DNA of 39,463 nt from a virus: IMG/VR virus record IMGVR_UViG_3300044684_000582, positions 1 to 39,463 of that record; one strand, written 5' to 3'. Shown piece by piece: positions 8,156 to 16,460 of this stretch (positions within the stretch are counted from its first letter, which is position 1; each line of letters starts with the position of its first letter). The translations under genes and the position numbers were made by a program. Below the pieces are notes generated by a model. It worked only from the letters and a program-made list of their open reading frames with translations. It did no database searches and was not told the DNA's origin.

Positions 8156-8356
8156 TTGGCGAAAAAGTGGCTTTCTGTTGCCGAGGTAGCAGATGAACTT
8201 GGATTGAGTACCGATACAATCTACAATTGGCTAAATAGAAAAAAGAATCCTCTACCAGGCGTGAAAACAGGCCGTGATTGGCGTATAAAACGAGAAGATT
8301 TAGATAAGTTCCTCGACCAAATGAAAAATGTTCGTGACGAGGATGAGGGGCAATAG
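8156..8356 (+). CDS. Excisionase-like HTH DNA-binding protein
   Basis: 66 residues from TTG 8156, with GAGGTG about 6 nt upstream. The sequence WLSVAEVADELGLSTDTIYNWL is a winged helix-turn-helix of the excisionase/MerR-like HTH_17 type; a beta-wing (GVKTGRDWRIKREDLDKFL) follows. Such proteins are used as recombination directionality factors or repressors in mobile elements, so it is a candidate partner of the serine recombinase, although similar proteins also act as plain regulators. It is a single gene with its own promoter and a probable terminator. The family is clear; the partner role is inference. Confidence 0.85.
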   Translation: MAKKWLSVAEVADELGLSTDTIYNWLNRKKNPLPGVKTGRDWRIKREDLDKFLDQMKNVRDEDEGQ

Positions 8357-8376
8357 CTCTTTATCCTCATTTTTTT
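8339..8376 (+). terminator. Probable terminator after the excisionase-like gene
   Basis: ATGAGG near the stop codon pairs with CCTCAT across a loop of about 16 nt, directly followed by seven T residues. The stem is short, so the call is moderate. Confidence 0.5.
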
Positions 8377-8702
8377 ATATCTCTCCTCTTTCCTGAGCCT
8401 GTGAAAGTCTACCGCTCCGCCTCACTCCCGCAAGGTAGTATTTTCTTGTTCCCCACTCTTCCCCGCCTCACCTCTAACAAGAAAATCTCCACCCTGCGTC
8501 CGTTCGTTGTCGCTGGTACTGTTTTTCTTGGCTCAGCGAAAGCGAAAAAACAGCAGGGCTTTTGCTGTTTTTGCCTATCAGGTTGTACAATAATGAGCAT
8601 ATATTCTTCATTCAACGAATAATTGCATCTTTTATTGGTGAATAAATAGACTGTACAAATTTCTGCACATGTGCTTCCTCACGAGAAAGGATGGTTTAGC
8701 CA
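8357..8702. other. Intergenic stretch with one hairpin
   Basis: ORFs of about 70 residues exist on both strands but mirror one another and lack a ribosome site or recognisable protein. A hairpin (AAAACAGC, loop AGGGCTTTT, GCTGTTTT) near 8547-8573 with a T-rich end looks like a terminator. GAGAAAGGATGGTTTAGCCA leads into the next gene. I see no gene here. Confidence 0.5.
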
Positions 8703-9650
8703 ATGGAGGCAGAAGCAATTAAGCAAGAACTTATCAAGGAAGCTGAACAGTATAAAGGGAAAGTCCTTGACTTCGATAAAAATAAATCTCTCTTGGCGCT
8801 TCGTGCAATGAAATGGGCAGATTATCTAGTAGAACAGTTTACTGACCGCGATTGGAGTCAAGTACTGAGCGTATGTTCGGCGAGGGGAGGTACGGCACTA
8901 CTCGATGATGAGACTAGACAGTTGTATGATAGTCTTAGACGGTTGGATATGAGATATTTGGCAGAGGGAAAGACTCATTATAAGCTATTTTTGCAAGAAC
9001 GGTTTTTGCTGATGACAAATAAGCCATACGCGCACGAGGCTCTTTTTATTGAGACAGCTATAGCACAGTATATACTGAGAGCCAGTGAGCATGGCTACAT
9101 CTCTGGAGGCGTCTTAACTGAGAAAGCAAAGCAGTTGCTTTCTTTCCCAGATGAAAAAGAACTTTTCTGTATTCACCCTGATATGAGCAGTATTCGGGCA
9201 ATTGCCAAGAAGGATACAGAATTGTTCCCCGACCCTGAGCCACTCCGCTCAGAACTTGCAGGTGCTATTATTAGCTTTACCAGTTGGGAAGCTGTACTTG
9301 TGGTGTATATGGATAGCAGCCATAAAGGTCACTATCTTTTTTTGTCATGTGAAGATTCTATGATTAATAGTCTTCTTTGGGACACAGAACTAGGGAGGGC
9401 TGAAATTATTGAGCGTACTAGTGGCAATGAGCGTACTAGTGGCAATGAGCGTACTAGTGGCAATGAGCGTATTTGTGCCGCAATCTTTCGCATTCCACTT
9501 GTTACTAATGAGCATAGGGCATTCAACCTTGTTGTAACGCGGATAGATTGTACTTTTAGATATTCTCATTGCAATCCTTCATATTCAGAGATTGTTACCC
9601 TTTTCAGAGGCAATGCGATTGAACGAGACTTGCGGGGAAGGACATTCTAA
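8703..9650 (+). CDS. Hypothetical protein with ERTSGN tandem repeats
   Basis: 315 residues from ATG 8703, preceded by GAGAAAGGATGG. The N-terminal half is helical and charged. The second half has hydrophobic strands (AGAIISFTSWEAVLVVYM). Residues about 237-254 are three exact ERTSGN copies encoded by an 18-bp unit, followed by a partial fourth, sitting between two otherwise ordinary segments. Because the unit is a multiple of three, copy changes keep the frame. No catalytic motif is visible and the function is unknown. It stands alone between the excisionase-like gene and the first replication-relaxation gene. Confidence 0.65.
   Translation: MEAEAIKQELIKEAEQYKGKVLDFDKNKSLLALRAMKWADYLVEQFTDRDWSQVLSVCSARGGTALLDDETRQLYDSLRRLDMRYLAEGKTHYKLFLQERFLLMTNKPYAHEALFIETAIAQYILRASEHGYISGGVLTEKAKQLLSFPDEKELFCIHPDMSSIRAIAKKDTELFPDPEPLRSELAGAIISFTSWEAVLVVYMDSSHKGHYLFLSCEDSMINSLLWDTELGRAEIIERTSGNERTSGNERTSGNERICAAIFRIPLVTNEHRAFNLVVTRIDCTFRYSHCNPSYSEIVTLFRGNAIERDLRGRTF
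9411..9464 (+). repeat. Three tandem copies of an 18-bp unit
   Basis: GAGCGTACTAGTGGCAAT occurs three times without change (9411-9428, 9429-9446, 9447-9464), followed by GAGCGTA. It lies inside the coding sequence and adds six residues per copy. Exact identity implies a recent slippage expansion. Confidence 0.95.
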
Positions 9651-9774
9651 CAGTGGATGAAGTATCAAAATTGCCGTTTAAAGTAACTCCCGCAATTAAA
9701 GGGACACCTCTTGCACACACGGTGATTTAACTAATTCGGTGATTCGCATTCTCAAGGAATTGTTCTTTCTCATA

Positions 9775-9803
9775 TTGAACGTTTGTTCAGTTCGTGCTAG
9801 TAT
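9775..9803 (+). promoter_or_regulatory. Promoter of a leaderless replication-relaxation gene
   Basis: TTGAAC (9775-9780), a 17-bp spacer and TAGTAT (9798-9803) put the expected transcript start on the A of ATG 9810. There is no room for a Shine-Dalgarno. Confidence 0.65.
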
Positions 9804-9809
9804 AAAAGT

Positions 9810-10850
9810 ATGGATTGTCCATCTGTCCCCTACTACTTCCAGCCGCAACTATTTCCCCGTCTGAGACAGCCCACAACAAAGAAAAAGACGAGGTACACGC
9901 TTAATCCTGCTGATAGAAAAATCTTTGAGGCGCTGTATAAATTGGGCTATATGTCTGCTGACCAGATGAGGCGGTATTTAGGGCAAAGCATCAATTCTTT
10001 GCCGAAACTGAGGCAACGGCTTGTTATTCTTTCAGGTGAGAGTAAAACAGTTCTCTCTGATACCTACCTCAACCGATTCTATCAGCCACGGGAAACACCG
10101 TTTGAAAATCTCCCGTTTCTTTATTCAATGGGGACTCGTGCGCTAGCAGAGTTAGCAAACCGTGAATATGATACGAAACCGCATAGACGTTTTCAGTACC
10201 TCAAAAAAGTACCTGGTGACTATGAACATCACTTAGCGATTAACGAGCTGCTTATTGCTGCGTTGTGTTTTCCTGGTGTTGTACCAACAGTCGAACTATT
10301 TGATTTCCAGCATGATTTTATGCTCAAGCGTCACCCTGAAATGTTTCAAGTCTCTGTCTCGAAAGGCACTGGTTCCCGTCTGGAAGAGGTGAAAGATTTT
10401 AGCCCTGACGCAATCGTAGATTTTCGTATCCTTCGACCAGGCCAAAAACCTATCCCCCGAAAACTGATTATTGAAGTAGAGATGAAATCACATGAAGCTG
10501 TTGCCTTTAAGAAAAAGATAGCCTGTTATCAAGATTTCTTTGCTTCTGGCATGTACAAAAAACATTTTGATAACGTCAACAATGTTTCGGTCTTGTTTAT
10601 CACTCCAAAGGGAGAAGGGAGGCGGGATTTAATGCGACAGTGGACACAACAACAATACGAAAAACCAGTATATACACCGCTCCACGAAAGAGAAGAGGAT
10701 GTCAAGAAATTTCTCTTTGCTGCCATGCCTTCGGGTGCGCTTGACTCTCTTAAAACCTTTGTCCAACCGCTTTGTTTTTCTGTCTTTCCAAAGAACGCAC
10801 GTCCTGAGCCAGTGATACAGTTACCCACAAAAGAGACCATAGTGAAATGA
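9810..10850 (+). CDS. Replication-relaxation family protein (first copy)
   Basis: 346 residues. The N-terminal winged helix (about 28-110: DRKIFEALYKLGYMSADQM, then YSMGTRALAELANREY) is followed by a domain with HHLAINELLIAA, FDFQHD and PDAIVDFRI, ending in a strand with IIEVEMKSHEAVAFKKKI. This order matches the replication-relaxation proteins (Pfam Replic_Relax) of plasmids and integrative elements. The acidic and lysine residues in the later part (SPDAIVDF, IEVEMK) recall a restriction-endonuclease-like core, D-x(n)-ExK. In the family it is tied to plasmid replication or origin processing; the biochemical role is poorly established. A paralogue lies at 14039-14941, with the ATPase gene between them. 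Confidence 0.75.
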   Translation: MDCPSVPYYFQPQLFPRLRQPTTKKKTRYTLNPADRKIFEALYKLGYMSADQMRRYLGQSINSLPKLRQRLVILSGESKTVLSDTYLNRFYQPRETPFENLPFLYSMGTRALAELANREYDTKPHRRFQYLKKVPGDYEHHLAINELLIAALCFPGVVPTVELFDFQHDFMLKRHPEMFQVSVSKGTGSRLEEVKDFSPDAIVDFRILRPGQKPIPRKLIIEVEMKSHEAVAFKKKIACYQDFFASGMYKKHFDNVNNVSVLFITPKGEGRRDLMRQWTQQQYEKPVYTPLHEREEDVKKFLFAAMPSGALDSLKTFVQPLCFSVFPKNARPEPVIQLPTKETIVK

Positions 10851-11038
10851 TTAATACATGCCTGAGAACTACAATTTCTCTGATGCATTATATTTGTTGC
10901 AGCTCTATCAGAAGTGGAATATAATATTTGATTTTTACCCTATATTCTCCTTTTGTTTATTTTACCTATATGTGACCGAAAACTAGTTTTTATGTGAAGT
11001 AGGAAAGACATTCATACCCGATTGTTTAAAGAGGTTTG

Positions 11039-11596
11039 TTACTCTCTGTTCAATTGCTGTTCGGTTTCTGGTGGGGGTGGTGGCATCTCTAAACAGTTTG
11101 CCTGTGTCCTCAGCCAATTCGCTGCTTTCCGTCTTTCCTGGGCGATACTAGCCTCTGTTTTCCGTACCAGTGCTTCATTCCGTTCTCTGGCTGCTGGATG
11201 ACGAAAGGAGTCCATTTTTGCATCTCTCTTCAATTGTTCTATTGTCTGTTCTGTTCTCTCGGCGTTGCCTCGATGAAACTTATACTGTTCTTCGCAATAA
11301 TCAGCTTTTTCATACTGGTAACGACCATCAAGTATTTTCTTGTACTTGAGATATTCAATAGCGGCCTCTTCACGTCCGCCTAACTCTGGAATAACTGTAT
11401 CAATGGCATGTTGAGCGTTAAAATGAAAATAGTCAACAGCAGCAGTAAGGTATGTATCAAGCTGCTCAGTACTTGTATTAATGCCCTCAGCAATATCTTC
11501 TCCGGCCTGGCTCCATACTTCGACAAGCCGTTGACTTTCCTGGGTATCCCTCTCAAATTGCTCTTCCTCGTTATGGTGACTCCCCCTTTCAAGCAT
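11039..11596 (-). CDS. Coiled-coil hypothetical protein
   Basis: 185 residues, strongly charged and almost entirely helical (QFERDTQESQRLVEVWSQAG; CEEQYKFHRGNAERTEQTIE), ending in a short Pro-rich tail (PPPPPE). It has no membrane segment. Upstream on this strand are TTGCAT, 17 bp, TACAAA and then 8 nt to the ATG, so it is probably leaderless. It is divergent from the ATPase gene at 11709. A structural or adaptor partner of the ATPase is possible but not shown by sequence. Confidence 0.65.
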   Translation of the reverse strand: MLERGSHHNEEEQFERDTQESQRLVEVWSQAGEDIAEGINTSTEQLDTYLTAAVDYFHFNAQHAIDTVIPELGGREEAAIEYLKYKKILDGRYQYEKADYCEEQYKFHRGNAERTEQTIEQLKRDAKMDSFRHPAARERNEALVRKTEASIAQERRKAANWLRTQANCLEMPPPPPETEQQLNRE

Positions 11597-11639
11597 ATAT
11601 GCCGTTTGTAGCAGAGGGCGATTGAAAATGCAACGAATA

Positions 11640-11669
11640 TTTTGTCAGTCACTCATCTTTTGAGATAGA
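11640..11669 (+). promoter_or_regulatory. Promoter of the TraG/HerA-like ATPase gene
   Basis: TTGTCA followed by 18 bp and TAGAAT lies about 40 nt before ATG 11709. An A/G-rich stretch (GGGAGTAAAGG) precedes the ATG and can serve as a ribosome site, unlike the leaderless neighbours. Confidence 0.55.
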
Positions 11670-11708
11670 ATGAAGCAATTTCTAGAACCAGGGAGTAAAG
11701 GCTAAGCA

Positions 11709-14009
11709 ATGAAGCTAGGGGAAAACTTAGATAGTGCTGGCGGGTATGTCCAAGTCAGTCAAGAAGATTTATGCTCAGGTGTGTATATTATCGGGCGAGC
11801 TGGGCGGGGAAAATCGGCCTTGCTTGAGTACTGCATTTATCAGCAAATAAACAATGGCAGAAGCGTGATTGTGCTGGATGGACATGGTGATTTAGTCGAA
11901 AAAGTTATTGCTGGGATGTCAGAAAACAGAATTAAGGATAAAACCTACCTGCTGGATTTATCGGATAGGGACTGGCCGTTTTCTTTAAACATTTTTGCTT
12001 GTGACAATGTAGATGATGAGATACAACGGGACTCTACCAGAAACCAGGTCTTGCACGCCTTTGACAAGCTCTTTCCTGGGACAGAAGAACAACAGTACTT
12101 TGGTGATGTGCTGGAAGCGGTGATTGCTACCCTCATCTATAACCCAACGCTCACCGTTGCCCATATTCCCCGCCTATTGGCTGATGCTTCATTTCGTCAG
12201 CCATATGTGAAACAAGTAAAAGATTTCGTGACCCTGCTCTATTGGGATGAATATGCACGACTCCCTGAAAGTGAACAGCGTAAACGGACAGAAGCATTGT
12301 TACGAAGATTGCGAAGGAAAATTTTTACTGAGTCGGTTGTGACCAACATGATTTGTCAACCAGGAGCAAAAATTAACTTCCGACAGTTTATTGACGAAGG
12401 AAAAATCTTACTGGTGAAGCTGCTGACAGAGATTGAACAATATAGAAAAAGTGCGCCTATCATTGGTACGCTCGTGATGGCAATGATTTACGCTGCCGTG
12501 TTTAGCTATGGGGAGACGGATAAGCGACCAGGAGTCAGTATTTTTGCTGATGAGTTTCAATACTTCGCTACAGATGAGCAAGTCAAGCTCTTTACAGGTG
12601 CAAGAAAATACCTGGCAAAAACTTTTCTGGCACATCAGTATCAAAAACAGCTTGATGAGGTGGGTTTACCGCAAAGTAGCAAAGATGGCTTACTCTCTGC
12701 AAATACCATCATTGCCTTTAGTACCACACCAGAGGATAGTAAAACGGTAGCACGAGGATTTTCAGGACTCAGACGACGACCTACGAATATAGCTGTGAAC
12801 CCTCTTGAACGGCTTGATAGCCATGAAAGTCCTTTTATTAAAGACTTCTATCTTCGGTATGTGCTCCCTCTGGAAATAGGGGCAAAGCTGCGGATAACCA
12901 CAGCAAAAGATACATACGGAAGTGAAAAAGAAACATTGCCTACCTTTGATTTCGGCTTTGGACAGACGGTTTCGTTTCGTCCAGAACAGCTACAAGCCTT
13001 GCGAAGACAATTTAATAACCTACTCTACTATACGCAGGTAAACGAAAGCATTGACGAGTTAGCCTTACATACCTTTATTTATGAAACCTACCGTCCGTTT
13101 GTTGGCTCGTTGCCCTTTGACATGGTTCCTGATGAAGAAGGAAGACAAAAACGCCAAACTTTACAAGAAGAGATAGACAAAATAAAGTACACGCTTAAAT
13201 TTATCCATAACCTTATCGAGGATTTCGGAGTAAAAAAGGAAGCAGTGCAAAAAGATGTAGGAGCTATTATATATGAGGCGGAAGGCAATTATCGCAAGTG
13301 GAGAATATCTAGAGCAGACCTGGATTGGAGTGAGCAGGAAACAAAGTATCACCTGGGAAGAGTGCATAGCATTTACAGCCTGCAGCGTTATGATGATAAA
13401 ACCATCTGGCTAATAAATAACATTGAAGGAGACACCGTAAAGCTCCGGGGGGTAGACGTTACTAAGCAATACAACGCCTTCTTCCAGGCTTGTGAAGTGA
13501 TTGAATCTGCATATGAAAGCAGAAAAGTACAGGATGAGAAGTTGCAGGAACTTGAGAGGCAACTAAATGCTACGCCTACCATGAAAAGAGTAGAGCGGAC
13601 AGACATCCTTGAACAATTTCAAACTACTGTCCGTACTGTGCTTGAAACGCTCATTGCTGAACCTATCGCCTTAGATAAGGCTGAGTTATCTACCTCAGAT
13701 ATTGGAGACCTCTTACTACAACTGGAAAAACGTCATGCGTATGTAAAAGTTGGTTCCCAAGTGTTCCGCATGAAAACGCTTGACCTGAAACGGGAAAAAG
13801 AACCACCCTCCCCCGATGTGGTAAAGCGGCGAAGAAATACGATTGTTGAGCAAACACGAAAAGCATTTTGTCGTCCTCGTGTTGAAGTCGAGCGGGCAAT
13901 ACAATCTATACTTGCTCCGCAGTCTCAAGAGCCTCCACAAGCAACAGGCACACCACAAAATGAAAGTGGCGGTGCTGCTGAGGCTTGGCAGCCCTACGAA
14001 GAATTATAG
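11709..14009 (+). CDS. TraG/HerA-like (VirD4/DUF87-type) DNA-pumping ATPase
   Basis: 766 residues. Walker A is GRAGRGKS at 29-36. VIVLDGHGDLVEKV (about 55-68) is the DPHGD-like motif of this class. Walker B VSIFADEFQYF lies near 275-285. The family includes conjugative coupling proteins and HerA/FtsK-type translocases, which form hexameric rings moving DNA or protein. There is no N-terminal membrane anchor, so it resembles soluble coupling ATPases of actinobacterial and Chloroflexota elements. After about residue 430 come charged coiled coils (VQDEKLQELERQL) and a Pro/Gln-rich tail. It is followed 29 nt later by the second replication-relaxation gene, which suggests a shared transfer or replication task. 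Confidence 0.82.
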   Translation: MKLGENLDSAGGYVQVSQEDLCSGVYIIGRAGRGKSALLEYCIYQQINNGRSVIVLDGHGDLVEKVIAGMSENRIKDKTYLLDLSDRDWPFSLNIFACDNVDDEIQRDSTRNQVLHAFDKLFPGTEEQQYFGDVLEAVIATLIYNPTLTVAHIPRLLADASFRQPYVKQVKDFVTLLYWDEYARLPESEQRKRTEALLRRLRRKIFTESVVTNMICQPGAKINFRQFIDEGKILLVKLLTEIEQYRKSAPIIGTLVMAMIYAAVFSYGETDKRPGVSIFADEFQYFATDEQVKLFTGARKYLAKTFLAHQYQKQLDEVGLPQSSKDGLLSANTIIAFSTTPEDSKTVARGFSGLRRRPTNIAVNPLERLDSHESPFIKDFYLRYVLPLEIGAKLRITTAKDTYGSEKETLPTFDFGFGQTVSFRPEQLQALRRQFNNLLYYTQVNESIDELALHTFIYETYRPFVGSLPFDMVPDEEGRQKRQTLQEEIDKIKYTLKFIHNLIEDFGVKKEAVQKDVGAIIYEAEGNYRKWRISRADLDWSEQETKYHLGRVHSIYSLQRYDDKTIWLINNIEGDTVKLRGVDVTKQYNAFFQACEVIESAYESRKVQDEKLQELERQLNATPTMKRVERTDILEQFQTTVRTVLETLIAEPIALDKAELSTSDIGDLLLQLEKRHAYVKVGSQVFRMKTLDLKREKEPPSPDVVKRRRNTIVEQTRKAFCRPRVEVERAIQSILAPQSQEPPQATGTPQNESGGAAEAWQPYEEL

Positions 14010-14038
14010 TCCCCTATCTACTTCCAAAGAGGTGATGC

Positions 14039-14941
14039 TTGAAGCAATCCGCAACCACAAAGGGAACAGCCTTTCAAGTAACAGGTGTTCATGACCGCAT
14101 CCTCAAAGAAGCATTTTATCGCTTTCACTTCTTGACGGCTCCGCAAGTGACCAGGCTCCTCTATAGCATGGGAACGATAAAAACCGTTCAAGCACATCTT
14201 AAAAAGCTATCTGATGCTTCGTATCTTCATAGCTTTCACCTACCAACTCCGCAGGGACAGCGACCCTTTGTTTACTGTCTGGGACGGAAAGGGAAAAAGT
14301 ACCTGGAACAGGTTGGGCTAGAGACTGCCGTGTACTATCTGCCAAGTGAACAGGAACAAAAGAGCTACGGATTTTTGATGCACGTACTAGAGCTAAATGA
14401 TTTCTTAATAACTGCCGCTATTCTCAATAAAAGCGTCCCTTCCCTGAGTCTCTTTGACTTACAGCATGATTTACTTCTCAAGCGTTCGCCTCTAGTGGTG
14501 ACTCAGGAGAAGGGAAAACAAAAAGACTTAATTCCTGATGGCTGGCTGGAAGTGAGACAAAAACGGGACAATGGACGGGAACGAAGATATTGTTTTTGGG
14601 TAGAGCTGGATAGAGGCAGTCACAACAACCAAGACTTTCGAGAAAAACTAGCTGATACGCTGCGGTGTATCGAGCAAGGGGGACATACAAAACGTTTCGG
14701 CGTGCAAGCTGTGGTTGTCTGCTTTGTAACAACGGCGGGGACAACACGGCTTGATAAAATGCGGCAACTAGCACGCTTAGAGCTGGGGAGTGTCCCTCCT
14801 GAATCAGCGAAAAACCGTCTCCTTACATTTGGCACACTTCCACCCTACGGGCAACCCTGGCTTGATGCAGAAAAAGTATTTTGTCAGCCGATGTGGTACA
14901 GTCCCTATGGAGATGAAGCACGCTCATTGATAGAGCCGTGA
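14039..14941 (+). CDS. Replication-relaxation family protein (second copy)
   Basis: 300 residues from TTG 14039, 4-5 nt after AGAGGTG. It shares the layout of 9810-10850: a winged helix (DRILKEAFYRFHFLTAPQVTRLL), a central LFDLQHDLLLKR motif directly comparable to LFDFQHDFMLKR in the first copy, then LIPDGWLEV and a strand FWVELDRGSH matching the ExK region, with Asp-Arg in place of Lys. The two are divergent paralogues. The lost lysine in the second could mean one copy is structural. Co-transcribed with the ATPase. Confidence 0.75.
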   Translation: MKQSATTKGTAFQVTGVHDRILKEAFYRFHFLTAPQVTRLLYSMGTIKTVQAHLKKLSDASYLHSFHLPTPQGQRPFVYCLGRKGKKYLEQVGLETAVYYLPSEQEQKSYGFLMHVLELNDFLITAAILNKSVPSLSLFDLQHDLLLKRSPLVVTQEKGKQKDLIPDGWLEVRQKRDNGRERRYCFWVELDRGSHNNQDFREKLADTLRCIEQGGHTKRFGVQAVVVCFVTTAGTTRLDKMRQLARLELGSVPPESAKNRLLTFGTLPPYGQPWLDAEKVFCQPMWYSPYGDEARSLIEP

Positions 14942-14965
14942 GAGAGAATTATATAAAGCATCTCC

Positions 14966-14989
14966 GCTTTTCTGGTCAGTCAGAAAAGC
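14966..14989 (+). terminator. Hairpin after the ATPase operon
   Basis: GCTTTTCTG, loop GTCAGT, CAGAAAAGC is a perfect 9-bp stem 25 nt after the stop codon. No long T-run follows, so it may be an RNA end stabiliser or a weak terminator. Confidence 0.5.
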
Positions 14990-15383
14990 TAGGCAAAAGA
15001 ACTGATGCTGACGCATCCGAAAGAAATACGGTTTGTATGGATACATGAAACAAATATATTTCTTCTGGTAGAGTACTACTCCCCCGCTCCCCCTCTATAT
15101 CTCCCCCTGCTTCTGCGCTTCTCGTTTAACTCTGCGATGCTCGAAGCAGGGAACCCCCGCACGTAAAATTTTTCTATTCCTGTGTGATTTTTCTCTGTGA
15201 TTTCATTCTGTTTGTGCTTCGTCACATGAGACAAGAAGCGAGCTTGTTTACTATGGGATTCAACTATTTCACAGGGAGATGGTATGCCGCATCACAGGAT
15301 TATCTATCTTGTTCTGCTTCCTGTTCTTCGTCCTGTGCTGCATCCTGTTGACAGGAAGCTATCAAATTGTTAAAAGTAACGTA
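14990..15383. other. Gene-free stretch after the ATPase operon
   Basis: About 390 bp without a supported gene. Several CCTGT/CAGGA words near 15299-15358 could pair locally (CATCCTGTTGACAGGA). Nothing else is recognised. Confidence 0.4.
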
Positions 15384-15439
15384 CCTACTCCCGCCTACAA
15401 GCTGGAACTTGTAAGCGGTTGGTAGATAAGCTACCGTTC
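15384..15439 (-). repeat. Direct repeat, copy 1 (3' of a small gene)
   Basis: CCTACTCCCGCCTACAAGCT, then AACTTGT and AAGCTACC, about 56 bp, closely resembles 15640-15696. The ACAAG/CTTGT halves form a small stem. The stop codon of the small gene 15431-15607 lies inside it. Confidence 0.65.
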
Positions 15440-15607
15440 AACGATATACGCCCGAAACTTCTCGGATTTGAAGCGGGGGTTATCTCGTTTGAGCATGACC
15501 ATAAAATCTTCAATCAGGTCAACTATAGAGCATTTGTTACCCTGTAGCTCTTGCTGATGCCTGTAGCGAAGAATCTCGGCAATACTGCGGTAGTCTTTGC
15601 GAGACAT
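15431..15607 (-). CDS. 58-residue protein, unknown
   Basis: Reads MSRKDYRSIAEILRY at the start and KSEKFRAYIVER at the end, 58 residues from ATG 15607. The opening Met-Ser-Arg-Lys-x-Tyr-x-x-Ile-Ala resembles short conserved proteins common in phages and plasmids of high-GC Gram-positives. It is helical with a central hydrophobic helix (SIVDLIEDFMVMLKR). Its 3' end overlaps a repeat that also ends the neighbouring small gene at 15688, so the two look like a duplicated gene-plus-3'-repeat unit. Confidence 0.6.
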   Translation of the reverse strand: MSRKDYRSIAEILRYRHQQELQGNKCSIVDLIEDFMVMLKRDNPRFKSEKFRAYIVER

Positions 15608-15639
15608 AATATATCACCTACCTTTCCAGGGATAGCTTC

Positions 15640-15696
15640 CCTATTCCTGCTCACAAGCTGCGAACTTGTGAACAGTCGATAGACAAGCTACCTTCG
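15640..15696 (-). repeat. Direct repeat, copy 2 (3' of a small gene)
   Basis: CCTATTCCTGCTCACAAGCT, then GAACTTGTGAAC and AGACAAGCTACC matches copy 1 at about three quarters of positions. Both copies overlap the last codons of a small leftward gene. Confidence 0.65.
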
Positions 15697-15912
15697 TTTA
15701 GAGCCGAAAAATAATAGGCAGAGTTGACGACCTAATTCTTTTATCCAGCCGTTACGCTCTTTCTTTTCTCGTTTCGCTTCTACTGACTCAGCAATCGTGT
15801 AAATATGTTGTCTTCCATCTCGTATCACTTCATTCAGTGTGCGAAATGCTTCATCTCGGCTCTTCGCACGTATTTGTAGGTACGTGTGATAAGAAATATC
15901 ATTTGCTCTCAC
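15688..15912 (-). CDS. Small basic protein, unknown
   Basis: 74 residues from GTG 15912, just after GAGGGGAG, a very close Shine-Dalgarno. The sequence is helical and basic (KSRDEAFRTLNEVIRDGRQ; EAKREKKERNGWIKELGRQ) and ends in a hydrophobic plus basic tail (LCLLFFGSKRR). No family is recognised. It is first of a two-gene leftward set with 15431-15607 and divergent from the Xre regulator at 16081. Confidence 0.5.
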   Translation of the reverse strand: MRANDISYHTYLQIRAKSRDEAFRTLNEVIRDGRQHIYTIAESVEAKREKKERNGWIKELGRQLCLLFFGSKRR

Positions 15913-16043
15913 CTCCCCTCTTTATTTGTTAAAGTTCATTTATGTTTACTGTATGTATAAATACATTATATATATGTATAGTATCCATGTCAATACAGTA
16001 ACTTTTCTATAGGAATTTGCCACCTTGCAGACTTAAATACTTA

Positions 16044-16072
16044 TTGACGCATACTACATTTATTAGTACAAT
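16044..16072 (+). promoter_or_regulatory. Promoter of the leaderless Xre gene
   Basis: TTGACG (16044-16049), 17 bp and TACAAT (16067-16072). Expected start of transcription is at about 16079, two bases before ATG 16081. Confidence 0.75.
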
Positions 16073-16080
16073 ACTTGCAT

Positions 16081-16311
16081 ATGGTGTATTTCAAACTAAA
16101 AGAGTTACTTACTCAACAAAATATATCTACCTATCGCCTCTCGAAACTTACGGGAATATCTGAACATAATCTTGCTCGGATTCGGGAAAACCAAATCACA
16201 CAGATTGAGCTTGCAACACTGGAAAAGATATATAAAGCTCTTGAGCTGAACAGTATTGACGAACTGATTGAGTACATCCCCGATGAGGAACCAGACGAAC
16301 CAGCAAAATAA
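16081..16311 (+). CDS. Xre/Cro-type HTH regulator (YozG-like)
   Basis: 76 residues from ATG 16081; an in-frame TTG at 16075 lies before the predicted transcript start. FKLKELLTQQNISTYRLSKLTGISEHNLARI is a Cro/C1-type helix-turn-helix, and ATLEKIYKALELNSIDELIEY completes the five-helix fold of the YozG-like group. The tail is acidic (PDEEPDEPAK). It binds DNA, probably as repressor of element functions or of its own divergent region. Leaderless by promoter position. Target sites are not identified; the TCAGCTAAC repeats at the element ends are one candidate. Confidence 0.85.
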   Translation: MVYFKLKELLTQQNISTYRLSKLTGISEHNLARIRENQITQIELATLEKIYKALELNSIDELIEYIPDEEPDEPAK

Positions 16312-16440
16312 ACCTCATTTCTTCGCCACGTAGCCCGCTTTCAGACCACTGAGAAACAAGAAACGATACTTTATTCGTCTTTGAAAAAATCGCTCGTCCT
16401 GGCGTTTCCTGTGCCACTCTGGTGCTGCTCGTGTGTATGG

Positions 16441-16446
16441 TATACT
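16441..16446 (+). promoter_or_regulatory. Extended -10 box before the OB-fold-like gene
   Basis: TGGTATACT (16438-16446) is an extended -10. The -35 is weak. It lies 14 nt before ATG 16461 with no Shine-Dalgarno, so the leader is about 8 nt. Confidence 0.5.
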
Positions 16447-16460
16447 AAGACACTTCCCCT

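Noticed and set aside
8401-8622. ORFs of 68-73 residues on both strands
   Set aside because: They mirror one another, lack ribosome sites or promoters, and overlap a hairpin.
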